The position numbers were made by a program, and so were the translations under genes. Below the pieces are notes generated by a model, which was not told the DNA's origin, did not search any database, and was given only the letters and a program-made list of their open reading frames with translations. Of a DNA stretch of 64,000 nt, positions 35,244 to 46,060 are shown piece by piece (the stretch's first letter is position 1; each line of letters begins with the position of its first letter). Origin of the DNA: Albula goreensis (Eukaryota; Chordata; Actinopteri; Albuliformes; Albulidae); the NCBI GenBank assembly GCA_022829145.1, contig CM040750.1:6874755-6938754 (forward strand), read 5' to 3'.

Positions 35244-37975
35244 TTTGAGCTGTAACTAAATCATTGCTTTGTCACCAAAAGAGGAGTAAGTGTTCCTAGA
35301 AATTAATATGTTTTGGATTTTGATGCATTACAAGAGGAAAACAAAACTCGAACCAGAACGTGTCCAAACCAACAGATCGCCAGCCTGCATATCGGTCTCC
35401 TTCCTGTCCTTCCAAAGCTCAGCATGACGTAGCATGTCACCCTAGATTCCGGCCTTCCCTAACAAAGGAGCGAGGATGAGACCCCTCGCATCTGTTAGGA
35501 GTCCACACAAAGGGTCGAAGATTGTTTTGAATAATTGCTTGTTGATGTAATTCTCAGTTCCTTTGTTTTACCTATTCAGTCGTGTTTGTGCTGTGAGTGA
35601 ATCAGTCAGTATCCCAGTCTATGACATTAGGAGGGCACTGGGTTTCCTCACCTAAAGCCCTTATGGTGTGAATATAGCGTGACATCAGTGTGTTGATCTT
35701 TTGGTATACTGACATCATTCTCCATGGAGCAGTCAAGTGTTTCATTTTACACCAGCAGCTATTTGTTCACATTCATATAGAAAGTGATTGTGCCGTTAAT
35801 GGTGGCTGCTGTGTATCTATGTGTTACCCATGTTTTCAAAGGTCTAATGCCTTTGATAATGGGATCCACACCTTCAGTTTTGAATGTGCTCAGTTTGGTG
35901 GTATAACTGGCCCGTGATTTCTTATATGGTGATGTTGCTGTTTACGTCTGCAAAAGTGAGGATAAAATACTGAGGTTTTACTCACAGTTGCTGAGTGAAA
36001 ATCTACAGACACTTAAAATTACAAATCTGACAAAGTCCATAAATCTGTAACATATATCTATATGACTGTAAATGACTGTGTCTATATGAATGTTGCATTT
36101 TAAACTCAGACAGTTGTGTCAGTGAAAACAAAATCCAAGGCTGGCTCCAGATAAGATCTCACTGACTCTAAATGACCCTGGTACGCTGTAAATTTTATGG
36201 CAGCCACTCACAAAGACTTTCATTTTGTGTCTGTTTGTTGTATTTGGTCACTACTTAGGACTGTGTTGCACCAGATTCTTTTGATAAGATCCCCCTGTCT
36301 AATTGGGGCTTTTGCAGTTGGGAGCGTAACTTTCAAAAGCAACTGACGGGGTTCAGTGCACCCCGTACAGAACAGGGACCCAGCAGATCAGAGAGGACAC
36401 CAAGACACCCTCCCACGACACTCCTAAAGATAACAGCCTCCAGCCAAATCAGTTAAACTCACTTTTAATCATTTTCAGTCAATTTTCTTTTACTGGTTTA
36501 TTTGCCCTAGTAATATCCTGCTCCTGCTTGCCACAGAAATTGCATGTGTGTTTGTTTTCAGAATAAATTTGCCATAACCGAAGTAGTTCTTAAATCATTA
36601 AAGTAGTAACTCTTGCAGCGGAATGGCAGAGAAATGGTTTTTGTATACAATGAAAGAAAAATGTATAATGGGAATAAGTGATTTCAGTGATTTTTTTTCT
36701 ATTGTTTACACATGTTTTATAAACCAAATTTTTATAACTCTAAACCTGAACCACAGCATCATTAGTCATGCTTGCATGCTAAGATTTAAACAGAAATGTG
36801 TGGCAAAATGAAACCTTTACGTCAAAATCATATTACCTCATTATTTTCTCAAAATTGAATCTCTGCATCAAAATGGGACGCAAATGTATCATATGAATCA
36901 AGCCTCCTGGAAACAAATTGCACACCGATGCGCTGAATGTAAAACACAACTGTAAACACACTATTGGCAGGCTGTCTGCATTTTTAGTGTTACACACATA
37001 ATCTATGCAGAGTATCCCGTTGTAAAAGATGGTACGTTTACGTACCAAGATATTTATTTTAAAAAACAACTATTTTCTGTACCGTTGTTTACATACATTT
37101 GGAGAAAAAAATAGGCCTGTTTTTGTCAGCTGTAAATCAGATAACCTATCAAGAATAAAAATGTAAAAATGAGTCTGCATTGCGTCAGATTCTGTCAGAC
37201 TATAGCAACTGGTGGAAGTGGAGTTCTCTCTGGCTGAGCAGCAAGGGAAGTATCTCCTGGCATGACCGAATCAACATGGTTATGCTTCTGTAGTTTAAAT
37301 TGCTGCATGAGTTTGCCATGTCAACGTTTTCCATGTGAACACATGGATGATTGTATTTGTCAAATGTAGAGAATTGTGTGCGTTGTTGTGTGAAAACAGC
37401 GACTTGGAATTGTGACTTAAAAGAAAAGCAGAACATGTGTTTCTATTTTTGCAGAACTGGTACTGGGGTGTGGTCCATGAACTAAATGTTTTGGTTATTG
37501 TGCCTCAAGTCCCTGTGTTAGTGTGTAAACAATAGAGAAAAAAAACTGTAAGAGGAAACTGCTGTGAGTTGATGATGGATGTAGCGAAGATATGGCTGGT
37601 TAAGAAGCTTGAGGTCTTTGAAGAAAAGGGTAATGTCACAAACTCTACATTCTCATAACAAGCACAAATTCACAACCAAAGGCAGAGAAAACTGTGCTGA
37701 CAGAAGTGGGAACAGAAAGACCAAGACATTTTTTTTGTGCTCAAGATACCAGGAACAACATTGCTCCTGTTTAAAAGCATCTTTGTAGTTTATGCTTTCT
37801 TGATTGAGTGGCACATGGACGGGCCTTGGGGCACTTCTGCTTAGCACTCTGTTGTTCTTACAGTCCAGAGGAGCAGGTGGCGGTATACACCAGATACACC
37901 AGCTCTCGTCTGTCTCTGTTTAGTGATGAGAATCACAGGAAAGGCTTGTTTACCCAAAATCAGTCACAGGAGCGG
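35244..37975. other. No gene recognised
   Basis: About 2.7 kb of AT-rich, unique-looking sequence with no recognised element. Confidence 0.4.
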
Positions 37976-37984
37976 GGACAGGAG

Positions 37985-38260
37985 TGAGGTCATCGGCACA
38001 AAGCTCTCCCACCTCACTGCGCAGCCCTGCGCTGCAGCCTTCGGGAAACTGGGAGGAGGAGCGTGACGTTGGCGGCCGTGTCGCCCGGCCAGAGAGCGCT
38101 TCCCTTTTGGCCGTCGCTTTGTCACGTGGCCCGCCGTGCGTCACTTGGATCAGAAAGTGTGGACTGAACTTACAAAGTCAAAGCTGGGGCGCTTCACATT
38201 TTACAAAGGAGAGCCGGAGCAGGGCCAGTCTGGCATCTCTGTAATGCGTTTCCGCCTTTT
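37985..38260. promoter_or_regulatory. CpG-dense block
   Basis: About 17 CpGs in roughly 160 bp (37990-38150), including TGACGTTGGCGGCCGTG and CACGTGGCCC (an E-box CACGTG at 38123). Open frames run both ways but have no recognisable domain. It is a candidate unmethylated regulatory or promoter region. No TATA or exon could be tied to it. Confidence 0.3.
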
Positions 38261-38583
38261 TTTCCGGATTAGGAGAGCCCATTCACATTCACAGTCTCTA
38301 CACACTGCATCCATTACTGCAACGCCCCCAGCCCCACTTCAACAACTGCCGTGGGCATCCGGAATTTTCTAATGAAAAATATGCTTATGACAAAATTATG
38401 ACAGAAAACACTTATGGAAGCAGATAGGATGAGAGACAATGACATTTTTGCAATCCTGAAATTATCATTTTTACACATTGTTCACTAACTTAATGTTTCC
38501 CGTCCCAATATTACATAGGATCTGTGTTTATACCTTTCGCTGAGACTCAGTGAAAGCCTCTGAGACTCAGAGAGGATTCGTTA

Positions 38584-38606
38584 GGGACAGGGCGGGGGAG
38601 GGAGGG
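38584..38606 (+). other. G-quadruplex motif
   Basis: Five G-runs of at least three bases with loops ACA, C, A and A. It sits upstream of ATATAAGAGAG (38608), which resembles a TATA-like element, though no transcript evidence is visible. Confidence 0.7.
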
Positions 38607-38699
38607 ATATAAGAGAGCTGTAACTGATAAAAAATGAGAACACAGTGATACATATTTACTAAAACAAATACCTACGCTTCAGCTCCTGATTTATGGGGA

Positions 38700-39110
38700 C
38701 TGCAGTCAGTGGAAGGTGTTGAGTGTGCCTGAGGCGGGAAGCGCATGTGCTCAGCAGATGGCTGCTGTGTGTTAACATGTGTACAGTGCTGCGCTCTGCG
38801 CCCCTTTCATATCTGCCATTGCCCTCCGAGACTGTGTACATCTGCCCGGATTCCCTGTGAATGGGACGGGTTCCGTGGAGGGAGCGCAGCACAGCTTGTC
38901 GCCGCGGTAAATTATGCATGCAGCCATGGCTGGTCTCGCCGCCCCCCGTTGAAGTTACATAAACTCCCATGTTATCTCTGTCACAAAGGTGAGAAGCTGA
39001 TTTATTCGGAATTAAGAAGTACAGCAGAGCTCTACAGCACGCGCTCAATGTGTCAGCATGTGCACTGGCATGTCCCCGCAAGGCTGGCGGGGCGAAATGC
39101 AGCGTGGATG
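38700..39110. other. GC-rich segment, no gene recognised
   Basis: Moderately GC- and CpG-rich sequence immediately 5' of the 31 bp minisatellite. The frames on both strands (38659-39081 minus, 38745-39137 plus) show no domain. Confidence 0.35.
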
Positions 39111-39116
39111 GAGCCC

Positions 39117-39657
39117 TCTTTCACAGTATCACACTGAGAATGGGGCGGTCTTTCACAGTGTCACACTGAAAGCAGGCTGTCTTTCACAGTGTCACACTGA
39201 AAGCAGGCTGTCTTTCACAGTATCACCCTGAGATCGGGACTCTTCAGCGATTCACAGCGTCACACTGAAAGCGGCTGTCTTTCACAGTGTCACACTGAAA
39301 GCAGGTTGTCTTTCACAGTATCACACTGAAAGCGGGGCCCTTTTTCACAGCATCGCACTAAAAACGGGCTTTCTTTCACAGCGTCACACTGAAAATGGAG
39401 TCCTTTCACAGCATCAAACTGAAAGCAGGCTGTCTTTTGCAGTATCACACTGAAAGCAGGCTGTCTTTCACAGCGTCACACTGAAAGCAGGCTGTCTTTC
39501 ACAGCATCACACTGAAAGCGGGCTCTCTTTCGCAGTATCACACTGAAAGTGGGCTGTCTTTCGCAGTCTCACTCTGAAAATTGGACTTTTCAGCGACTCA
39601 CAGCATCACACTGAAAATAGAGCTCTCTTTCACAGTGTCACACTGAAAACGAGGTTC
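39117..39657. repeat. Minisatellite, 31 bp unit, hairpin in each unit
   Basis: About 17 copies of a 31-32 bp unit of the form TCTTTCACAGTGTCACACTG followed by AAAGCAGGCTG. Typical units contain CAGTGTCACACTG, an inverted repeat with a single-base centre. CTTT and AAAG extend the stem after a two-base bulge. Copies are moderately diverged. Confidence 0.93.
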
Positions 39658-41049
39658 CCAATTTTCGAGTCATGCCTTTTATGAGCGGTGACGGTATCAT
39701 GCTGCCGCTGCTGGCAGCATCATCCTGCAAACTGGGCTCTCTCTTTTTGAAGCTTGCCTTTTGTGAGAGGGTGAGTGTTTCGCCTTGCTTGTATGGTAAT
39801 GATTCCATGTACAAATACCGCCTCACAGTGAGAAGCCTAACATGAACAAAGCTACATGTTTTTATTGGAAACTGGAGATAAACTGTGAATAAGTTGTGAA
39901 ACACGCACTACTGCACATGGCACATATTTCTGGGTGGGGGCACAAACTGTTTTTGTGGAAAACCCTCAGAGTACGGGGGAATTTTAGAAACTGGCCACAG
40001 CAAGAAGAACAGCCACCCTTCATTAAAAGACATCAGCAAAGCGATATATTTTTGCACTGGAGAGACCTGGTGCTTTGCAGCTTTTGATAAATAATGTGAA
40101 GAATTCTCACATTTGCAGCGTGATGTGTGGCACACAGTCTTACGGGGAAGGTCAGTGAGGTAATTTTCTGGGAAGCGGTTCTGCTGTAGGTAATGTAAGA
40201 CACGTGGCAGGACATGCGGAAGAATTCCCCAGGAGCCACCTTAAGCACGGCCTGCAGAACATGATGCCATTGAGGAAAACCTCTCCCCAGCCCCGGTCTC
40301 AAATTGAGTGTTAAGGTGGCTCTGACTAACTGCCTGTGTAATGTGGCAAGAATGGCAGGTTGACGGGAGAAGAACGAGCTGCGTTTAGATGGAGATGCAG
40401 GCAAAGATGGCTGAGAAGAAAGGCCACACCTGCAGATGGGTCCAGTGGCAGTACCCGCCAGGACTGTTCGGTGGGGTGACATCACCAGGACAGCTGCCTA
40501 ATTTGGTAATGTTTCTGTAGGGTTTGGGGGGGGGGGGCCTAGGGTTTGGCTCCCACCCTTGGTAGGTTACCTCTCTGCTTCCACAGCCCCTCCTCCCAAA
40601 TAACTCAACAGTACATTTGATTTTACCCTTCCAAGCGCCTATTAGTCATGGAACATTCCAGTCATTTTCTGGGTCACGTAAGAAAGCCATGTGACGGTAT
40701 TTCTTTTATTGATATGCAGTCAATGACCACATGTATCAAAGACCTACGTCTCCTGACTGCTTACACATGTCACTCGTTCCCCTCTCAGCAGTCAGCGAAT
40801 TATCCATTAGAGGGAGGGAGCACAAAGAGCACCGATAACAGCGGGTCAATGTCACAATGTTCACCCCGGAGTACGGTCCACGCTCACATCTGGACCATCT
40901 GCCAAAACGCAACAAAATATGGAGAGCCCTTCCAATGCAGCATGTGTTAAACACAGAGCTGTCAGCTTTAACGTGTCAGTGAATGTGGTTTATGTAAACT
41001 GAAAAAGATTTCATATTTCTTACAATGCAATTAATTGTGTTTCTTCATG

Positions 41050-41050
<1 letters not shown>
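39658..41050. other. No gene recognised
   Basis: Unique-looking sequence. A G12 run lies at 40526-40537. A 150-codon minus-strand frame (40033-40485) has no recognisable domain. Confidence 0.4.

Positions 41051-41051
<1 letters not shown>

Positions 41052-41090
<39 letters not shown>
41052..41090. repeat. (AT)19 microsatellite
   Basis: Pure AT alternation of 39 bases, able to extrude as a cruciform. Confidence 0.95.
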
Positions 41091-41096
<6 letters not shown>

Positions 41097-41217
41097 CAGG
41101 TTTTTGGTATTACAGTTTAGAGCCTAAGTGTACCCTCATGCAGCACCCTCTCCTGCTGACCATAGGAGGAGGCCGCCATGAACACATGACTCCACTGATT
41201 CATGTGACCATAAGCCC

Positions 41218-41505
41218 TCAATTCTGTCCACAGTGCAGATACAGCACCCATCATGTACTGCTTCTGTCCACACCGCAGACACACCACCAATCACGTACTG
41301 CTTCTGTCCACACCGCAGACACACCACCAATCACGTACTGCTTCTGTCCACACCGCAGACACACCACCAATCACGTACTGCTTCTGTCCACACTGCAGAC
41401 ACACCACCAATCATGTACTGCTTCTGTCCACATAGCAGACACACGACCAATCACATGCTGCTTCTGTCCACACCGCAGACACAGCAACGATCACATGCTG
41501 CCTGT
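41218..41505. repeat. Minisatellite, 40 bp unit x 7
   Basis: About seven copies of a 40 bp unit built on CTGCTTCTGTCCACACCGCA and ACACCACCAATCACGTA. The central four copies (about 41258-41417) are nearly identical. CCAATCA is present in most units, though without the full NF-Y flank. The long open frames are artefacts of repetition. Confidence 0.95.
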
Positions 41506-41659
41506 GTCACCAGAGGAAGATGAGGCCAGCATATGCATGGTTCATGTATCCACAGGCAAATGGCCAGACAGGAGTGGCTGCCGGAGAGAAATGACATTAA
41601 CAAACTCATCCAGTTTAACCCAAATCTGTGCCTGGCCCGGGCCAGGTGGTGCCTGTTGG

Positions 41660-41720
41660 TTAACGGCACAGCTGGGACTCAAGCACCCGTCGGCAGGGTT
41701 ACCGCATGAGCCACCCGGAA
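41660..41720 (-). mobile_element. Possible tRNA-like SINE head, reverse
   Basis: On the minus strand CCGGGTGGCTCATGCGG (from 41718) resembles a tRNA A-box, and GGTGCTTGAGTCCC (41687-41674) a B-box, with the right order and about 30 base spacing. No body was recognised. Confidence 0.35.
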
Positions 41721-42204
41721 ACCCATTTTAATCCCAGCTGGCAGCAGCGTGAGTTTGTTTAGAACTGACGTAAAAACGTTGTAAAGTGAGATGTCAGTTA
41801 AAAGAGTCCCTATGCAGACGCTCCAGACAATGTCCACGCCCATGCAGGCCTTCAGAGAGGTCTGGCCAGACAGAGGAGCCTAGAAGGACGCTACATTTTA
41901 TCACGGTTACTCACTTTCAGCCTCGCTCCTATCAGCGGATGATTCAGATGTAAACTAGAAGTGATAATAAACGAAATATGCTACTTGGACATCCCTCTGT
42001 CCCATTTTGTGGTCTTGCCAAAATGTCTGCTGTATCACTTTCAATAACTCATCAGGGGAACATATCTCAAATGATAACAGTCACATTCAGTAACAATTTT
42101 AAATCATTTACTGAAGTCTTAACAGGAAGTCGGAATTAAACAAAAATGTTTTCCCAATGCCTCAAATATGAAGTAAAGGGAAAAAACAGGGTATAAAAAT
42201 GATA
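41721..42204. other. No gene recognised
   Basis: Unique-looking sequence between two tRNA-like segments. Nothing else recognised. Confidence 0.4.
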
Positions 42205-42396
42205 TATCATTGGTGCGCCCTGGTAGAGCGCATGCCATATAAGGCCATGGTCTTACTGCGGCGGCCCAGGTTTGAATCCAGACCGGGCCCTTTGCTGCAT
42301 GTCCTCCCCCCTCTCTCTCCCCTGCACTTCCTGTCTGCCTCTCTACTATAACTGTCAAATAAAGTGGAAAAATCCCAAAAAATAACTTTAAAAAAG
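42205..42396 (+). mobile_element. tRNA-derived SINE
   Basis: A tRNA-related head with A-box-like CTGGTAGAGCGCATG (42220-42234) and a near-perfect B-box GGTTTGAATCC (42269-42279) is followed by a C/T-rich body (CTTTGCTGCATGTCCTCCCC) and a tail AAATAAAGTGGAAAAATCCC ending in A-rich sequence. This layout and wording match a SINE I recall as very common in teleosts. The copy is fairly well preserved. Target duplications were not identified. Confidence 0.85.
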
Positions 42397-43200
42397 CTAT
42401 GCATCATTAAGCAAGTGAGATGACTCAACATCTTTTCGAAAAAAAAAAGTTTCAAATAATAACATCGATATTCACAATGAAGACAGCTTATTTCCTGATG
42501 ATTTTCTTTGTAAAACCGGTGCATGAATACTAGTTAGATCCCCTCCATGCTACCGTGTCAGCACACCATGGCCTGAGCTGGTCTCCGACACCAGAATGAG
42601 AAAGTAATGCTGTGTGACTCTACCTTGAGTTTTATGTTAAGATTTATCTCAAGTATTCCTACCCAATTCCCTGGGCAGCTAAGAAAACGGTACATTATAA
42701 AATGATAAACATAACTAATCATTCCCAGCCTCCAAGTGTCTCCCGGGAGGACTAGCCAACTTGAGCTGTCTCTCTTAGGGGTCGGCAGTTAGAAATACTG
42801 GAGTAGGAGAGATGGAAAACCTGAAAACTCCTGGACCTCAGCCACCAATTCAGCTCCTCAACTCAGTCGCTCCCGCTACGGTCCGGACCCTACCCCCTGC
42901 TAGTGCTTTATTAGAAGTGATGGAAACCATATTGAGGGAGTTAGCCCACAGTGGCACGGGCAGCACCGTGGAGGTTCAGAGAGGGCCCGTATGGGGAGGG
43001 GCAGGTGCTCCCACAAGCCCCCTTCACAGTAAATCAGGCCAGAGTGGGGAGGGGTGGAGCCGCCCCAGCCCCATTCCCGTTACGCCTGGTTCCCGCGCGG
43101 CTCTGAACCCATAAGTGTCTCAATGTGACCATAACGGGGAAGAGATTAATGAGCCCAGGATGCATATTTGTCTCTTTAAAAATCATTAGTGATTTCTTTG
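42397..43200. other. No gene recognised
   Basis: The 100-codon plus frame at 42812-43114 is Pro/Gly/Ser-rich, with no domain and no convincing splice sites. Confidence 0.35.
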
Positions 43201-43215
43201 TGCTTTACTGCTGTT

Positions 43216-43388
43216 TGAGCGCGGACATTGTGGAGTAATACATGGGCCCCTCGGAGAAGCCCATCCGTCTGCGCAGGCGTGCGCTCGCCGCTGCGGAATG
43301 CGCTCGGAGCTGCGCAGTGGAAAAAAAGGCCGCAGGGACAGAGCAGGTCACCGAGCATCTGTCAGGCCGCGGCTTGTGGCATCCGTAC
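43216..43388. promoter_or_regulatory. CpG-dense block with NRF1-like sites
   Basis: About 18 CpGs within roughly 170 bp. CTGCGCAGGCGTGCGC (43269-43284) resembles the NRF1 consensus, and GCTGCGCAG recurs at 43310. This composition is typical of CpG-island promoters or enhancers. No adjacent exon was found, so the call is tentative. Confidence 0.35.
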
Positions 43389-44895
43389 ATTAGCAAGAGA
43401 ACGTGATGTGTTTCTCTGCTCTAATAGCATTTTCAACACGGTATAACTTCATTCTCAGATAGGTAATGGATTACTTGTAACTCATACAGGCTCTGTCAAA
43501 AACAAACAGTGCAATCATGTCATTGAGAGAGAATGTAACCCTAAGCCTGGTCCATCCTGATTGCCCTCATGGCTACAGAGGAAAGAAAGATTCAGGTTAC
43601 AGCTGAAAGCAGAGGAAAACCGAAGGGAAATAGTTTAAGCGCTCTGAGTAAACACAGGCGAAAATAATATATATCATAGTGTGATGTCATGGTTTAGTTT
43701 GGTTTGGCGTATGTAAAGGTTTGACGTGGGACTGAGTATGAGGGTCATATTTAAAACTAACAACGCTTTGGTTGAAACCTAAAATGAACCATTTCCACTT
43801 AAAAGAACTGACAGTCAAAAAAATAAAACTAAAAAAATAAAACAAACTGTCTGACGTCCAAATTTCGTGCATGCCTGTGATGTTACTGAAGAAGGTATTT
43901 GTATGTGGAAAATGGATTACGGTTAAATTTCTTCTCTCTGAGCTTGTTCTAATCTGATCATTGAGCGCTGAGACTTCATGTTACAAAATAATAATTTCCT
44001 CCTCACATCTAAACAGTAATTTATACATCCATAAGATTTGTGTAATTATATCATATCCAAAGTAAAGTGTGCTTATGTACAATAATCATGGTGGGGAACT
44101 CTGTTTAGCTTCTGCGCTCCGTTCAGCTGCGTGGGTTTGTTATGACGGCAGGCTCCTGCGCAGTGTTGCTCATTCCTGAGTTTTCATGCAGCAGATTAAG
44201 TTCCTCTAGATGCAGAAAATAGATGACCCTAAATTACTCTCCCTTTTTAGGTGAATGTGGGTGAACTTTAGCCTATTTTTACAGAGGCCTGGATGCACAT
44301 GTTTAAAAAAGGTTTTCATAACATGGAACGTTGGAGCTTTTGACTGCGTACTCCCCCATGTGCCGCAGTGGTCCAGCTCTGATTCACGGTGCCATTTTAG
44401 GAGCACGCTCACAACGATCGAGCTTCATCGATGGGTGCGCCTGGCCTAACAGATCGGCCAATCAGGCAGCAAGGCCCTGTGCTCATGTGCTCTACATCGT
44501 CTCCTGCAGGACAGACCAGGGGATTTACCATTCGGGTGTTATTTAACAGCACCTCTCAGGACTCCATGCTGACATCGCCCACTCAATTGAGCTTGCTTGA
44601 CACACAAGCCTGAATAGTCCCTTGAGGCTGTTTATAATATGCCTATACAATAATTATAAGTAACAAATGAGTTATGCTAACAGCAGGTGCAGTTTGTTCA
44701 GAGTGATTTTAAAAATGAGCCTCCAGATGTATCTCTTCCAAGCACTGTCTCTGCCCATAGATCTGAGTGACTGGCAAGTGTGTAAAATATTTTCATTGTA
44801 GATTATAATAAGTCATTCAAAATGTATCATTACAAGTGATGTTTTCAGTGGAAAATTAGTCTGACAACCTCTCTCTAACATCTGGTGAAAGTGAT
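43389..44895. other. No gene recognised
   Basis: AT-rich to mixed sequence, no recognisable domain. Confidence 0.4.
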
Positions 44896-45633
44896 GGTCT
44901 GTAATAACTGAGGTTAAAGTTTGTGAGGCTGCTCTTGGTCTGTAATAACTGAGGTTACAGTGTGTGAGGCTGCTCTTGGTCTGTAATAACTGAGGTTACA
45001 GTGTGTGAGGCTGCTCTTGGTCTGTAGTAACTGAGGATACAGTGTGTGAGGCTGCTCTTGGTCTGTAATAACTGAGGTTACAGTGTGTGAGGCTGCTCTT
45101 GGTCTGTAATAACTGAGGTTAAAGTTTGTGAGGCTGCTCTTGGTCTGTAGTAACTGAGGATACAGTGTGTGAGGCTGCTCTTGGTCTGTAATAACTGAGG
45201 TTACAGTGTGTGAGGATGCTCTTGATCTGTAATAACTGAGGTTAGAGTGTGTGAGGCTGCTCTTGGTCTGTAATAACTGAGGATACAGTGTGTGAGGCTG
45301 CTCTTGGTCTGTAATAACTGAGGTTAGAGTGTGTGAGGCTGCTCTTGGTCTGTAATAACTGAGGTTATAGTGTGTGAGGCTGCTCTTGGTCTGTAATAAC
45401 TGAGGTTAGAGTGTGTGAGGCTGCTCTTGGTCTGTAATAACTGAGGTTAGAGTGTGTGAGGCTGCTCTTGGTCTGTAATAACTGAGGTTAGAGTGTGTGA
45501 GGCTGCTCTTGGTCTGTAATAACTGAGGTTATAGTGTGTGAGGCTGCTCTTGGTCTGTAATAACTGAGGTTATAGTGTGTGAGGCTGCTCTTGGTCTGTA
45601 ATAACTGAGGTTAGAGTGTGTGAGGCTGCTCTT
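44896..45633. repeat. Minisatellite, 41 bp unit x 18
   Basis: Exactly 18 units of 41 bp (GGTCTGTAATAACTGAGGTT then a GTGTGTGAGGCTGCTCTT block) with no net length change. The central variant is polarised: the 5' units mostly carry TTACAG, TTAAAG or ATACAG, and the 3' units TTAGAG or TTATAG. Unit pairs 3-4 and 6-7 share the AGTAACTGAGGATACAG variant in register. Confidence 0.97.
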
Positions 45634-45699
45634 GCTCGGGGTCCCTGTTTGGACTCATGTGTATTCTGAGCACAGCCTTTCTAAATCAGCCTTTTGAAT

Positions 45700-46060
45700 T
45701 TTGCTCAGGGCCTCTGCTCTCTCTCTGTTCATTGGCTGCTGTTCAGGGCCTTCACACTCTCTCTCTCGCTCTGTTCATTGGCTCTGCTCAGGGCCTCTGC
45801 TCTCTCTCTGTTCATTGGCTGCTGTTCAGGGCCTCTGCTCTCTCTCTCGCTCTGTTCATTGGCTGCTACTCAGGTCCTCCACACTCTCTCCCTCTGTCTC
45901 TGTTCATTGGCTCTACTCAGGGCCTCCACACTCTCTCTCTCTCTGTTCATTGGCTCTACTCAGGGCCTCCACACTCTCTCTCTCTCTGTTCATTGGCTGC
46001 TGCCCAGGGCCTCCACACTCTCTCTCTGGTAATTGGTTGCTGCTCAGGGCCTCCAGGTTG
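45700..46060. repeat. Minisatellite, about 40 bp unit, CT-rich with CCAAT boxes
   Basis: Eight to nine copies, length 36-46 bp, each made of (CT)4-6, TGTTCATTGGCTGCTG (or CTCTGCTC or CTCTACTC) and CAGGGCCTCCACA. ATTGGCT is the complement of AGCCAAT, an NF-Y core. The length variation comes from the CT run. The array starts 66 bp after the 41 bp array. The 250-codon frame across it is an artefact. Confidence 0.92.
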
